Position numbers and translations under genes: made by a program. A stretch of 7,218 nt of DNA, taken from Comamonadaceae bacterium (GTDB lineage: Bacteria; Pseudomonadota; Gammaproteobacteria; Burkholderiales; Burkholderiaceae_C). The stretch is from NCBI GenBank assembly GCA_947454695.1, contig CANGMW010000132.1:1-7218 (forward strand). Direction: 5' to 3'. This document shows positions 1-5,740 of this stretch, in pieces (within the stretch, counting starts at the first letter, position 1; each line of letters begins with the position of its first letter). The notes beneath the pieces were generated by a model. It had not been told where the DNA came from and made no database searches. It was given only the letters and a program-made list of their open reading frames with translations.

Positions 1-9
1 ACCGAGACA

Positions 10-30
10 GCGAACCCGGATCAGGTTCGC
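10..30 (-). terminator. Possible weak terminator hairpin downstream of the DUF349 gene
   Basis: A perfect 7-bp inverted repeat, GCGAACC (10-16) and GGTTCGC (24-30) with a 7-nt loop, lies 16 bases past the stop codon of the minus-strand DUF349 gene. Read on the minus strand the stem is followed by TGTCTCGGT, which is not a proper U tract. It may therefore be a 3'-end-stabilising hairpin or a Rho-assisted end rather than a true intrinsic terminator. The window ends nearby, so the downstream context cannot be judged. Confidence 0.3.
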
Positions 31-46
31 CGCCCGGACACTCGCC

Positions 47-2770
47 TTACTTGCGCATCAACACTTTGAGGACAGCCTGCAAGCGACGCGCGTGGCCCGC
101 ATCAAACGACGTGGCCAACAACTTGGCCACATCCTGGCCCCAGGTCTGCTGCGGTGATGGGTCATTGCGACGGGTCAACAGTTGCAGTTGCAAAGCACGA
201 CGCGCCGTGATGTCAGAGGCCGGCGTGGGTACTTCGGCGGCCATTTCCAGACGCAACAAGTGTTTCAAGGCATCCCCTGAGGGCGCAGTGCTCAAGGCTT
301 GATTCCAAGCCATGCGCGTCGCCGGATTAACCTGGCCGCCCAAATCGGTGGCGCTGGGCATCTGCGCGGTATCGCGATGTTCCCAAGCGCTGAGCAGTTG
401 GGTGAGCGCCTCGCCGTGGGCTTGCGCAGCGAGTTTTCGCAGCGCCATTTGCGCGTGTTCCAAAGCATCGCGCTGAGCGCGGAATGCCGTGTCGCCCAAG
501 CGAGGACCGGCGGGGGCTCTGTCTTTGAAATCGTCGCCACGACGCGCACCATCCCAGGCTCCCCGGCTGTCCTTGCGATCGCCACCGCGCGCATCCTTGC
601 GATCACCACCCCGGCCGCGCAGCTGCGGTGCAGGTTCTGATTTTTTCTGACCCGGACGGTCGTCGCCGCGCATGGCCACCACGGGCTTGCGCACCGGTGG
701 CGCGACTTTGACGGGCTCGGGTTCGGGCGCAGCAGCTGATGCATCGGCGGATTCAGCGCTGGTGCCGGACGACTCACCCGTTGCACTCGCCTCACCCGTT
801 TCGTTCACTTCATGGGCAGCAGGGGCAGTCACCCCCTCTTGCTCTTGCTCTTGCTCTGCAGTTGCAGCCGCCTGTACAGACGCTTCAGCAGCAGCCGCAT
901 CGGCTACCACCACAGCCGCCTGGGCGTTGGCCTGGCCGCGCAAGGCGTCCTCCAAGGCGGCCATGGCACTGCGAATTTTTTGAGCATCGCCGGAGGCGTT
1001 GGCAACTTCCAAGGCTTTGGAAGCGTCCAGCACCACGCGATCGCGGACGCTTAACTCGGCCGCGGCTTTGTCGCGCTCGGTGCCTTTGCGCTTAAAGGCC
1101 TCATCGATCGGCTGACGGAATGCATCCCAGAGCTTTTGCTCGTGGCGGCGCTCCAGTGGAATCGCGTGCGCCTCGGCTTGCCAGCGCTGTTGCAAGGCCT
1201 TGACTGCATCCACGCGCAGCATGGGCGCAGCACCCAGCGCCACCGCTTCTTCGATCATGGCGTGGCGACGAACCAGGCTTTCTTTTTGAATCGTCTCCAA
1301 GGGCTCGGCGGCCAGCGTCATGGCGGCTTTCCACAAGGGCTGCATCTCCGCAAAGGCTTTTTCGCCCAAATGACCGGCCTCGCGCCAGCGGTCGCCGAAT
1401 TGATGCAGGATGCGGTTAAAGCCTTTCCAGTCATCGTCCAAGGCGGTGCGGTTTTCACCGGCCCAGTTTTTGAGCTCTTCGATCAAGGCCAGGCGTTGCG
1501 CCTTGTTCTGCGCGCTTTCAGCTTTGATTTTCTCCAGCCAGACTTCCACCACCTTGTAGGCTTCGTTGCAGGCCGCATCGAAGCGTTTCCACAAAGCATG
1601 GTTGGGCACGCCGCCCTGATCGGTTTGCTTCCACTGCTCACGCAGGGTGCGCAAGCTCTCTTGCATTTTTCGCCCGCCAATGGCCTGGCCCTCGGGCCGT
1701 TTGAGCAGGGCTTCGGCCTTGCCCACCAGTTCCTGGCGCAACTGATCGGCACGCCAGCGTTGCCAGTCTTCCAAATCGCCGGCGGCGGCCAGCGCCGAAT
1801 TGGCTTGCGCCTCCATCTTGGAGTCGATCAACTTGCCAAATTCTTTGAGTGCCTGGCGCAAGGCGGCTGCCGCCCCGGCGCTGGCTTTGCCATGGCCTTC
1901 GGCAATTTCTTGCTCCAATTTTGAGAGCACATCACGAACTTTTTCCATGGCCTCGGCACGGACTTGGGGGTCCACCTTCACCTTGGCAGGCTTGGCTTGG
2001 GCCTGCACAGGCACGCCGCGGGCCACACGCAATTCATCGGCCCACACGGGCACCGGGGGTAAATCGGCTTGAGGGTCTTTTTCAGCAGCCTGGGTTTGCG
2101 CCACGGCCAACTGAAATGCATCCCACACCACCAAGAGCTGGGCACGCGAAGCCTCCAGCTGGGGTGGGAATTTGGGGTCCACACTGCCCCAGTTTGGATC
2201 GGCCTGCAGGGCCTGCGCCTGGTCTTGCCAGTGCGCAACGTCGGCCTGCAAAAAGGACAAGGCTGCGAGCGCATCGCGCCAGGGTTTAGTCGACAAGATT
2301 TCAATGCGCTGGGCCAAGAGCACGGCGGCCTCGCGCTGAACTTGCACCCGGTGCTGCAAGTCTTCAATCACTCTGACCCGATCCGACAACTGGCTTTTGA
2401 GGGTGGCTAAGGGCTCACGGCTCAGGGGTGCACCGGCTTTGGCCGCATCGCGCTGCCACGCCATGGCGTCAGCCACATTGAGCTTGAGCGTGGCCAGTAA
2501 GGCGTGGCCTTTGGCGGCCCACTCGGCACCTAAAGCTTCCTGACCGCGAGCGCGCTTGATGTCATCGAGCTTTTCCCGCAACGGTTTGGCCGCGCCTTTG
2601 TCCTTGACGCTCAACTCTTTAAAGACCTCTTGCATTTGTTCATGGCTGGGCTCAGTGGCCAACCAGTCACGCACGCGGGAAGCGCGCTCGCCAGATGTGG
2701 GGGCGGTGAAGGCACCGCCGGTGAGCGCATCGAGCGCCTGGGTATCGTGGGTTTTTGTGGCTTGGGTCAC
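47..2770 (-). CDS. DUF349 domain-containing protein, coiled-coil rich, 907 aa
   Basis: Large, mostly helical protein of unknown molecular function, predicted cytoplasmic because no signal peptide or membrane segment is visible. DUF349-like units, with the pattern of a W in a basic helix followed by LW..F, are seen at about residues 371-405 (LREQW, LWKRFDAACNEAY), 450-485 (FGDRWREAG, PLWKAAM) and 525-563 (LQQRW, LWDAFRQPIDEAF). A weaker LVVWDAF unit lies near 212-219. Residues about 615-760 look disordered: an Ala/Glu-rich stretch with EQEQEQE (639-645), then a basic Gly/Arg/Asp part with two RGGDRKD copies. A helical C-terminal domain follows (about 760-907). The start is GTG at 2768-2770. 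An in-frame TGA lies only six codons upstream, so no longer form is possible, and the Shine-Dalgarno match is poor. It is transcribed away from the transglycosylase, with no partner gene visible. The family assignment is fairly secure; any function would be a guess. Confidence 0.85.
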   Translation of the reverse strand: MTQATKTHDTQALDALTGGAFTAPTSGERASRVRDWLATEPSHEQMQEVFKELSVKDKGAAKPLREKLDDIKRARGQEALGAEWAAKGHALLATLKLNVADAMAWQRDAAKAGAPLSREPLATLKSQLSDRVRVIEDLQHRVQVQREAAVLLAQRIEILSTKPWRDALAALSFLQADVAHWQDQAQALQADPNWGSVDPKFPPQLEASRAQLLVVWDAFQLAVAQTQAAEKDPQADLPPVPVWADELRVARGVPVQAQAKPAKVKVDPQVRAEAMEKVRDVLSKLEQEIAEGHGKASAGAAAALRQALKEFGKLIDSKMEAQANSALAAAGDLEDWQRWRADQLRQELVGKAEALLKRPEGQAIGGRKMQESLRTLREQWKQTDQGGVPNHALWKRFDAACNEAYKVVEVWLEKIKAESAQNKAQRLALIEELKNWAGENRTALDDDWKGFNRILHQFGDRWREAGHLGEKAFAEMQPLWKAAMTLAAEPLETIQKESLVRRHAMIEEAVALGAAPMLRVDAVKALQQRWQAEAHAIPLERRHEQKLWDAFRQPIDEAFKRKGTERDKAAAELSVRDRVVLDASKALEVANASGDAQKIRSAMAALEDALRGQANAQAAVVVADAAAAEASVQAAATAEQEQEQEGVTAPAAHEVNETGEASATGESSGTSAESADASAAAPEPEPVKVAPPVRKPVVAMRGDDRPGQKKSEPAPQLRGRGGDRKDARGGDRKDSRGAWDGARRGDDFKDRAPAGPRLGDTAFRAQRDALEHAQMALRKLAAQAHGEALTQLLSAWEHRDTAQMPSATDLGGQVNPATRMAWNQALSTAPSGDALKHLLRLEMAAEVPTPASDITARRALQLQLLTRRNDPSPQQTWGQDVAKLLATSFDAGHARRLQAVLKVLMRK
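563..619 (-). repeat. 24-nt tandem duplication encoding RGGDRKD-A/S inside the DUF349 gene
   Basis: The 17-base word at 570-586 recurs at 594-610 with one difference (G versus A), giving a 24-base, 8-residue period. It encodes two consecutive RGGDRKD units at residues 718-736, followed by more R/G/D-rich sequence. The segment lies in the predicted disordered linker. RGG-type sequence is often associated with RNA or nucleic-acid contact, but here that is inference only. Confidence 0.75.
836..857 (-). repeat. Hexanucleotide microsatellite (TCTTGC on the plus strand) encoding a Glu-Gln run
   Basis: Three perfect TCTTGC units (837-854) plus a partial fourth lie within the DUF349 gene and encode alternating Gln/Glu at residues 639-645. 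Slippage would add or remove two residues at a time without shifting the frame, so it is a length-variation site rather than a phase switch. Confidence 0.7.
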
Positions 2771-2880
2771 TTCAATCGCTTCAGGTCAAGGGTAATGGTG
2801 AACCAATAGGCTTAAGAGCAACCATCAGTCCAAACCCGTATTTTCGCCGCGAAATGCGCTGCCTTGGCATTGAAGTGACA
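2771..2880. other. Upstream region of the DUF349 gene, no clear signal
   Basis: These 110 bases separate the DUF349 start codon from the minus-strand terminator hairpin, so the DUF349 promoter should lie here. I looked on the minus strand for a -35/-10 pair. The best try, TTGGAC (minus strand, near 2830) with CCTATT about 17 bases on, is too poor to call. Confidence 0.4.
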
Positions 2881-2931
2881 TAAAAACAAAGAAGCCCGGC
2901 CGAAATGGCTCAAGGCCAATTCGGTCGGGCT
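2881..2931 (-). terminator. Intrinsic terminator reading leftward (minus strand)
   Basis: A long hairpin has outer arms at 2893-2904 and 2920-2931 (12 bp with one imperfect pair, an A-C mismatch in minus-strand RNA) and an extra inner stem TGGC/GCCA (2906-2909 with 2915-2918). On the minus strand it is followed directly by TCTTTGTTTTTA, a good U tract. It would stop RNA polymerase coming from the right before it reaches the DUF349 gene about 110 bases away. No minus-strand protein gene lies upstream of it, so either it insulates DUF349 from stray transcription or it ends a non-coding RNA. Confidence 0.7.
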
Positions 2932-3129
2932 CGATGGCGAGTCTCAGACCCAAGCCATCTCGATCACGCATCCAAGAGAGGAACGTCTTGATGCGTAGGA
3001 AGCAAGAGATTGCTCCCAAGCTTGCTGACTCGACCCCGATGCTGACACACCCCAAAGGGAGGGAGCAGGTCATCTGCCAGCCATTGCCCTGATTGCCATC
3101 AGAACCCAATCACTCTAAGCGCTTGCACC
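2932..3129. ncRNA. Candidate structured non-coding RNA locus, strand uncertain
   Basis: Successive hairpins fill this stretch: GATGGC/GCCATC (2933-2938 with 2954-2959); ACGCATC, bulged C, AAGA with TCTT, GATGCGT (2966-2977 with 2986-2996, 11 bp, loop GAGGAACG); AGCAA/TTGCT closing a GAGA loop (3001-3014); GCAG/CTGC (3065-3077); and CTGAT/ATCAG (3089-3102). The GNRA-type GAGA loop exists only on the plus strand, and the imperfect pair of the left outer hairpin becomes a G-U pair there, which mildly favours plus-strand RNA. Both flanks carry terminators facing outward. I could not match it to 6S RNA, tmRNA, SRP RNA or a riboswitch, and no convincing promoter was found in either direction. Reading frames through it are short or have no recognisable content. 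Confidence 0.3.
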
Positions 3130-3151
3130 AGGCCTAACAAGGCCTCTTTTT
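3130..3151 (+). terminator. Short intrinsic terminator reading rightward (plus strand)
   Basis: AGGCCT (3130-3135) and AGGCCT (3140-3145) form a 6-bp GC-rich stem with an AACA tetraloop. One base later comes TTTTT (3147-3151). There is no plus-strand protein gene upstream, so it would end an RNA from the hairpin-rich segment or insulate the downstream transglycosylase promoter. The stem is short, so strength is uncertain. Confidence 0.5.
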
Positions 3152-3167
3152 CTATCGATTGTTGATT

Positions 3168-3180
3168 ATTCATTGTGAAT
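3168..3180. promoter_or_regulatory. Palindrome ATTCA-TTG-TGAAT, possible operator
   Basis: A perfect 5-bp inverted repeat spaced by TTG in the A+T-rich region ahead of the transglycosylase promoter. A second palindrome with the same TTG spacer lies 55 bp downstream centre to centre. The regulator is unknown. Confidence 0.25.
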
Positions 3181-3221
3181 TGACACTGAAAACTCATGGC
3201 CTACTTACACAGAAGCATTTA

Positions 3222-3236
3222 AAGAAATTGTTTCTT
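3222..3236. promoter_or_regulatory. Palindrome AAGAAA-TTG-TTTCTT, possible operator next to the -35 element
   Basis: A perfect 6-bp inverted repeat with a TTG spacer ends four bases before the -35 hexamer of the transglycosylase promoter. That is a typical place for an activator or for a repressor overlapping the polymerase footprint. The match to any named regulator box is not convincing. Confidence 0.35.
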
Positions 3237-3240
3237 ATTA

Positions 3241-3269
3241 TTGACTTGATATATAGGTGCACTTAAAAT
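3241..3269 (+). promoter_or_regulatory. Sigma70-type promoter for the lytic transglycosylase transcript
   Basis: TTGACT (3241-3246) and TAAAAT (3264-3269) are each one mismatch from consensus and are separated by the optimal 17 bp, in an A+T-rich setting unlike the surrounding DNA. Transcription should start near 3276, giving an untranslated leader of about 185 nt before the transglycosylase start codon. Confidence 0.75.
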
Positions 3270-3275
3270 TCAGAC

Positions 3276-3460
3276 CAGCTGACGAAGATCAGCCTCAACG
3301 ATCCCCGCTGCCGACCCCGGCTAAATCGGATTCGCGAATGCCTCAAGGAGGAGGCCGCGATCCTGATGGCGTACCAAACCAGACGTGGCAGAACCGTGTT
3401 GAAACCCCTTGGAAACAATGGGTTCGATGACTTCTAAGCCGCGAAACGAGAGGAAGTGCT
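3276..3460 (+). promoter_or_regulatory. Long structured 5' leader of the transglycosylase gene
   Basis: The leader contains several hairpins: GCTGA/TCAGC (3278-3293); GCCTC/GAGGC with the purine-rich AAGGAG in its loop (3340-3355); and an 8-bp stem with one C-U mismatch capped by a GAAA tetraloop (3403-3424). It also has the 10-bp palindrome ATTCGCGAAT (3330-3339). I checked it against the conserved cores I know (ZTP, SAH, glycine, TPP, cobalamin, cyclic-di-GMP, ykkC types) and none fits. It may be a regulatory RNA, a leader-peptide region, or both. Confidence 0.4.
3366..3437 (+). CDS. Possible 23-aa leader peptide or small protein
   Basis: A short ORF with ATG at 3366 encodes 23 residues, beginning MAYQTRRGRTV and ending NNGFDDF. 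It is basic in its first half and acidic at the end. A strong purine-rich Shine-Dalgarno-like run (AAGGAGGAGG, 3345-3354) sits 11 nt upstream and could be partly hidden in the GCCTC/GAGGC hairpin. The GAAA-capped hairpin lies inside the ORF. The stop is 23 bases before the transglycosylase ATG. No family is recognised, and it could be a chance ORF in a structured RNA. Confidence 0.3.
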   Translation: MAYQTRRGRTVLKPLGNNGFDDF

Positions 3461-4270
3461 ATGACAGCGATACGACAATTCATTCAGGGCCTGCGAACGT
3501 TCACCATGGACGTGACGCACGGGTTCATGGAAGTCATCCACAACGGCTTTGCCTTGTTCGGCTTGGCCGTGATGTTTGCCTGCATCACCCTGGCAGCCCG
3601 CCCCGATTTGCGGGAAGCCGGCGAACGCCAGCTCATAGGCTGGCTACAAACCCGCCAAATTGCCCTGCGTGGCATGGAAGTCCAAGCTGATGCCGTTGAC
3701 CGGGCGACGGCGGCCAACCCCCAAGATTTACCTAAAAAACAGGCTGCCGTTGCTTACTGGTTAAGCAAAAAATACCGGGTAGCCCCAGAACCCATCAGCG
3801 CTTTGGTGGTGGAAGCTTTTGACATCGGCAAACGCACGGGATTGGATCCCACCCTGCTACTGGCAGTGATGGCTGTGGAGTCGGGCTTTAACCCTTTTGC
3901 CCAAAGCTCTGTGGGTGCCCAAGGTCTGATGCAGGTCTTAACACGCGTGCACAGCGAAAAATACGACGGTTTCGGTGGCAACATGGCTGCCTTTGACCCG
4001 CTGACCAACCTGCGGGTGGGTGCAACCATCCTCAAAGACTACATCCACCGGTCCGGATCGATTGAAGCAGGCCTGCGCCAGTACGTAGGGGCCATCAATC
4101 TAGCGGACGACAGCGGCTATACGGCCAAGGTCATGGCCGAATACACCCGCCTGAACTTGGTCAGCAAAGGCCAGTCCGTACCCTTGAGCACGCCCCAGGC
4201 CATACCCGTCATGGCCCCGGCAGAGTCAGCTTCGCCCCCTGCGGCGCCTGCCGGCAAGATCAGTTCTTAA
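3461..4270 (+). CDS. Membrane-anchored lytic transglycosylase, SLT (family 1) domain, 269 aa
   Basis: Predicted peptidoglycan lytic transglycosylase, cleaving the MurNAc-GlcNAc bond in the periplasm with formation of 1,6-anhydro-MurNAc. One hydrophobic segment (about residues 27-46) without a clear signal-peptidase site suggests an N-in signal anchor. A linker follows, then the SLT domain (about 112-235). The catalytic glutamate is E140 in AVMAVESGFNP, followed by the conserved GAQGLMQV (152-159). The usual AYNAG-like motif is altered to QYVGAINL (207-214). The last 35 residues are Pro/Ala-rich and probably disordered. ATG at 3461 is preceded by GAGAGGAAG (3448-3456) at good spacing. The gene has its own promoter and long leader and is followed by the glyA leader, so it is probably monocistronic. 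The family is clear; the specific subfamily is not. Confidence 0.88.
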   Translation: MTAIRQFIQGLRTFTMDVTHGFMEVIHNGFALFGLAVMFACITLAARPDLREAGERQLIGWLQTRQIALRGMEVQADAVDRATAANPQDLPKKQAAVAYWLSKKYRVAPEPISALVVEAFDIGKRTGLDPTLLLAVMAVESGFNPFAQSSVGAQGLMQVLTRVHSEKYDGFGGNMAAFDPLTNLRVGATILKDYIHRSGSIEAGLRQYVGAINLADDSGYTAKVMAEYTRLNLVSKGQSVPLSTPQAIPVMAPAESASPPAAPAGKISS

Positions 4271-4273
4271 GAT

Positions 4274-4300
4274 CTGTCTTGCGCCCGCCTCAGCTACACT
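4274..4300 (+). promoter_or_regulatory. Weak candidate promoter for the glyA transcript
   Basis: TACACT (4295-4300) is a fair -10 element placed so that RNA would start near 4307, exactly where the riboswitch aptamer begins. The matching -35 region (CTGTCT, 4274-4279, 15-bp spacing) is poor. The -10 lies inside a small inverted repeat, CAGCT/AGCTG (4291-4306). Position is the main argument. Confidence 0.35.
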
Positions 4301-4304
4301 AAGC

Positions 4305-4431
4305 TGGTACGCAACTGGCGATAGGCGCGCATCTTTCGGGATGAAAGCGCTGAAGTGGGACACCACAAGGAAGCGTACCGCGGACCCTGGGGCCCAAAAC
4401 TCCCAACCGCGTTCAGCCGTTCGCCTGGGCA
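4305..4431 (+). promoter_or_regulatory. ZTP (pfl motif) riboswitch upstream of glyA
   Basis: Conserved pfl-motif blocks occur in order: ACTGGCG (4314-4320); a variable hairpin capped by TTCG (4330-4343); the GTGG-GACA-CCAC stem (4355-4366) followed by AAGGAAGCG (4367-4375); and the 3' block CCGTTCGCCTGGGC (4417-4430). GGCG (4317-4320) can pair with CGCC (4422-4425), fitting the long-range pairing of this fold. The class binds ZTP/ZMP (AICAR nucleotides), which accumulate when 10-formyl-tetrahydrofolate is low, and usually turns on purine or one-carbon genes, glyA among them. Identification is by recall of the consensus, not by a covariance search, but the match in order and wording is strong. 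Confidence 0.9.
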
Positions 4432-4432
4432 G

Positions 4433-4462
4433 CCTCCAGCTGACTGGAGGACCAGCGTTTTT
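4433..4462 (+). terminator. Riboswitch expression platform: competing hairpins and U tract
   Basis: Just after the aptamer, CCTCCAG (4433-4439) pairs with CTGGAGG (4444-4450). Alternatively CTGG (4444-4447) pairs with CCAG (4452-4455), extended past a bulged A by G4442-C4456, placing the stem one base before TTTTT (4458-4462). The two folds share bases and exclude each other, and CTGG of the aptamer's 3' block (4425-4428) can also pair with CCAG (4436-4439). This looks like transcription termination control resolved by ligand binding. Which fold is the OFF state is inferred, not shown. Confidence 0.5.
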
Positions 4463-4473
4463 AACCGACTGCC

Positions 4474-5718
4474 ATGTACAACAGAAACATCCTCGTCGAA
4501 CAAACCGATCCTGAACTCTGGGCTGCCATCCTGGCCGAAAATGCCCGCCAGGAACACCACATCGAACTGATTGCCAGCGAAAACTACGCTTCACCTGCGG
4601 TGATGGCGGCCCAAGGCTCGCAACTCACTAATAAGTACGCCGAGGGCTATCCCGGCAAGCGCTATTACGGCGGTTGCGAGAACGTGGACGTGGCCGAGCA
4701 GCTGGCCCTTGTCCGTGTCAAACAGATTTTCGGCGCAGAAGCGGCCAACGTGCAGGCCCATTGCGGCGCCTCCGCCAATGAAGCGGTTTTCCTGGCTTTC
4801 CTCAAACCGGGCGACACCATCATGGGCATGAGCCTGGCCGAAGGCGGCCACTTAACCCACGGCATGGCGCTGAACATGAGCGGCAAATGGTTCAACGTGG
4901 TGTCCTACGGCTTGAACGACAAAGAAGAAATCGACTACGACGCCATGGAACGCAAGGCCCATGAGTCCAAGCCCAAGCTCATCATTGCCGGCGCCTCGGC
5001 CTACAGCCTGCACATTGACTTTGCGCGCTTCGCCAAAGTAGCCAAAGACGTGGGCGCCATCTTCATGGTGGATATGGCCCACTACGCTGGTTTGATCGCC
5101 GCGGGCGTCTACCCCAACCCGGTCCCGCACGCCGATGTCGTGACCTCCACCACGCACAAGAGCCTGCGCGGTCCGCGCGGCGGCATCATCTTGATGAAAA
5201 GCCAATACGAAAAAGCCATCAACAGCGCCATCTTCCCCGGCCTGCAAGGTGGCCCGCTCATGCATGTGATCGCGGCCAAAGCGGTGGCATTCAAAGAAGC
5301 CATGGCGCCGGAGTTCAAGACCTACCAGCAGCAAGTGGTCAAAAACGCGCAGATCGTGGCCGAGACCTTGACCCAGCGCGGCTTGCGCATTGTGAGTGGC
5401 GGCACCCAAAGCCATGTGATGCTGGTGGACCTGCGCTCCAAAGGCATCACCGGCAAGGAAGCTGAAGCCGTGCTGGGCCAAGCCCACATGACCATCAACA
5501 AAAACGCCATCCCCAATGACCCGGAAAAGCCCATGGTCACCAGCGGCGTGCGCGTGGGCACGCCGGCCATGACCACCCGAGGCTTCAAGGACGAAGAAGC
5601 CCGCATGACGGCCAATCTGATTGCCGATGTGCTGGACAATCCGCGTGACGAGGCCAATATCGGGGAGGTTCGCGCCAAGGTGAACGCGCTGACCGCCCGC
5701 TTCCCTGTGTACAAGTGA
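4474..5718 (+). CDS. glyA: Serine hydroxymethyltransferase
   Basis: PLP enzyme converting serine and tetrahydrofolate to glycine and 5,10-methylenetetrahydrofolate; cytoplasmic, normally a dimer or tetramer. Its 414 residues are full length for bacterial GlyA. Visible landmarks: LIASENY (32-38), NKYAEGYPGKRYYGG with E57 and Y65, GGHLTHG with H126, VDMAHYAG with D200 and H203, and TSTTHKSLRGPRGG with the PLP-binding lysine K229. The numbering matches the E. coli enzyme at these sites. The PLP phosphate loop reads QAHCGASAN (94-102) instead of the usual QPHSG(S/A)QAN. The ATG at 4474 has no clear Shine-Dalgarno; the only GGAGG (4446-4450) is 23 nt away and inside the terminator hairpin. Expression is probably governed by the upstream ZTP riboswitch. 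nrdR follows after 22 bases. Confidence 0.97.
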   Translation: MYNRNILVEQTDPELWAAILAENARQEHHIELIASENYASPAVMAAQGSQLTNKYAEGYPGKRYYGGCENVDVAEQLALVRVKQIFGAEAANVQAHCGASANEAVFLAFLKPGDTIMGMSLAEGGHLTHGMALNMSGKWFNVVSYGLNDKEEIDYDAMERKAHESKPKLIIAGASAYSLHIDFARFAKVAKDVGAIFMVDMAHYAGLIAAGVYPNPVPHADVVTSTTHKSLRGPRGGIILMKSQYEKAINSAIFPGLQGGPLMHVIAAKAVAFKEAMAPEFKTYQQQVVKNAQIVAETLTQRGLRIVSGGTQSHVMLVDLRSKGITGKEAEAVLGQAHMTINKNAIPNDPEKPMVTSGVRVGTPAMTTRGFKDEEARMTANLIADVLDNPRDEANIGEVRAKVNALTARFPVYK

Positions 5719-5740
5719 GCACAGCTGCGACGCGCTCGTC

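Noticed and set aside
1..46. tRNA arm suggested by the GGTTCG word
   Set aside because: No acceptor stem, anticodon arm or proper T-arm pairing is present; it is explained by a simple inverted repeat.
1136..1924. 262-codon plus-strand ORF opposite the DUF349 gene
   Set aside because: Antisense shadow of a high-GC gene; its composition follows the codons of the real minus-strand frame.
2825..3109. 94-codon minus-strand ORF across the hairpin region
   Set aside because: No recognisable domain, no clear ribosome site, and it reads through the inverted repeats and the minus-strand terminator; it looks like a chance frame.
2932..3151. 6S RNA, tmRNA or SRP RNA
   Set aside because: None of their conserved cores could be matched, and the fold is a series of hairpins rather than one long bulged stem.
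3102..3176. 24-codon minus-strand ORF starting MNNQQSIEKEALLGLVQAL, resembling the start of an ArsR-type regulator
   Set aside because: It stops after 24 codons and no continuation of such a regulator was found in other frames, so a gene remnant cannot be supported.
3180..3207. Second promoter starting with consensus TTGACA at 3180-3185
   Set aside because: No acceptable -10 hexamer at 16-18 bp; TACTTA is a poor match, while the promoter at 3241 is far better.
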